Assembly: GCA_031268395.1 (NCBI GenBank)
Contig: JAIRXI010000164.1
Location: 1 to 6,435 of the forward strand
Direction: 5' to 3'
Length of the DNA: 6,435 bases
Source of the DNA: Tannerella sp.
GTDB taxonomy: Bacteria; Bacteroidota; Bacteroidia; Bacteroidales; Tannerellaceae
Both the position numbers and the translations under genes were made by a program. Shown here piece by piece: positions 6,380 to 6,435 of this stretch. Each line of letters starts with the position of its first letter. The stretch's first letter is position 1. Under the pieces are notes generated by a model. The model saw only the letters and a program-made list of their open reading frames with translations. It had not been told where the DNA came from and made no database searches.

Positions 6380-6435
6380 AATATCTCCCTGCAGGATGGA
6401 ACTCCGTACGGAGTTCCATCCTGCGGGGAGATATT
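6380..6435. repeat. 56-base near-perfect palindrome at the window edge
   Basis: The arms 6380-6407 and 6408-6435 are reverse complements at 27 of 28 positions, with no spacer. The centre is GGAACTCCGTACGGAGTTCC, and the single mismatch pairs T6390 opposite G6425, which could wobble in RNA. The palindrome reaches the last base of the window, so it may extend further. It resembles a REP- or MITE-like dispersed element, or a terminal inverted repeat. No transposase is in the window. Confidence 0.85.

Larger units (their letters stand above)
6276..6419 (-). other. 47-codon antisense reading frame spanning the repeat element (probably not a gene)
   Basis: On the minus strand an ATG at 6419 opens a frame that begins MELRTEFHPAGRY inside the palindrome, crosses the small hairpin and ends at a TGA at 6276-6278. 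Because three heptamers make 21 bases, the tandem repeat is read as a seven-residue repeat, RSSFIVH, here in degenerate copies. There is no ribosome binding site, the composition is odd, and the frame is made of repeat DNA. A gene finder would probably annotate it as a hypothetical protein. I judge translation unlikely. Confidence 0.3.

Overview
The window is almost entirely one very large open reading frame on the + strand (57-6185, 2042 codons), followed by a 250-base intergenic stretch rich in inverted and tandem repeats. The source is most likely a Bacteroidota bacterium, probably of the order Bacteroidales. The protein has a signal peptide with a predicted Gln at the mature N-terminus, it ends in a type IX secretion (Por) type C-terminal sorting domain, and its start codon lacks a Shine-Dalgarno sequence. 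A genus cannot be fixed from this window.

Layout: bases 1-56 hold a short perfect inverted repeat and AT-rich leader. Bases 57-6185 encode a secreted, adhesin-like giant. From N to C it has a signal peptide (residues 1-24), a Gly/Asn/Ser/Thr-rich beta-rich head (about 25-584), a regular beta-solenoid of about 15 coils with a recurring Trp-x-Ala...Ile-x-Thr pattern (585-1025), a less regular beta-rich shaft with many cysteines (about 1026-1710), a segment resembling the C-terminal stem of autotransporter passengers (about 1711-1830), a small beta-sandwich-like domain (about 1885-1967), and the sorting domain (1980-2042). Base composition climbs along this one gene, from about 40% GC at the 5' end to about 65% near bases 4400-4900.

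Bases 6186-6435 contain no convincing gene. They hold a strong intrinsic terminator (6225-6257), eight 7-base tandem units (6286-6341), a small hairpin (6347-6360) and a 56-base near-perfect palindrome (6380-6435) that runs to the window edge. The last three look like one composite dispersed intergenic repeat, which also carries a 47-codon antisense reading frame that is probably not a real gene.

The gene appears monocistronic as far as the window shows: it has its own terminator and no neighbouring gene is visible. The inferred role is a surface-anchored or released adhesin/shaft protein exported across the inner membrane by Sec and across the outer membrane by type IX secretion. No enzymatic motif was recognised.
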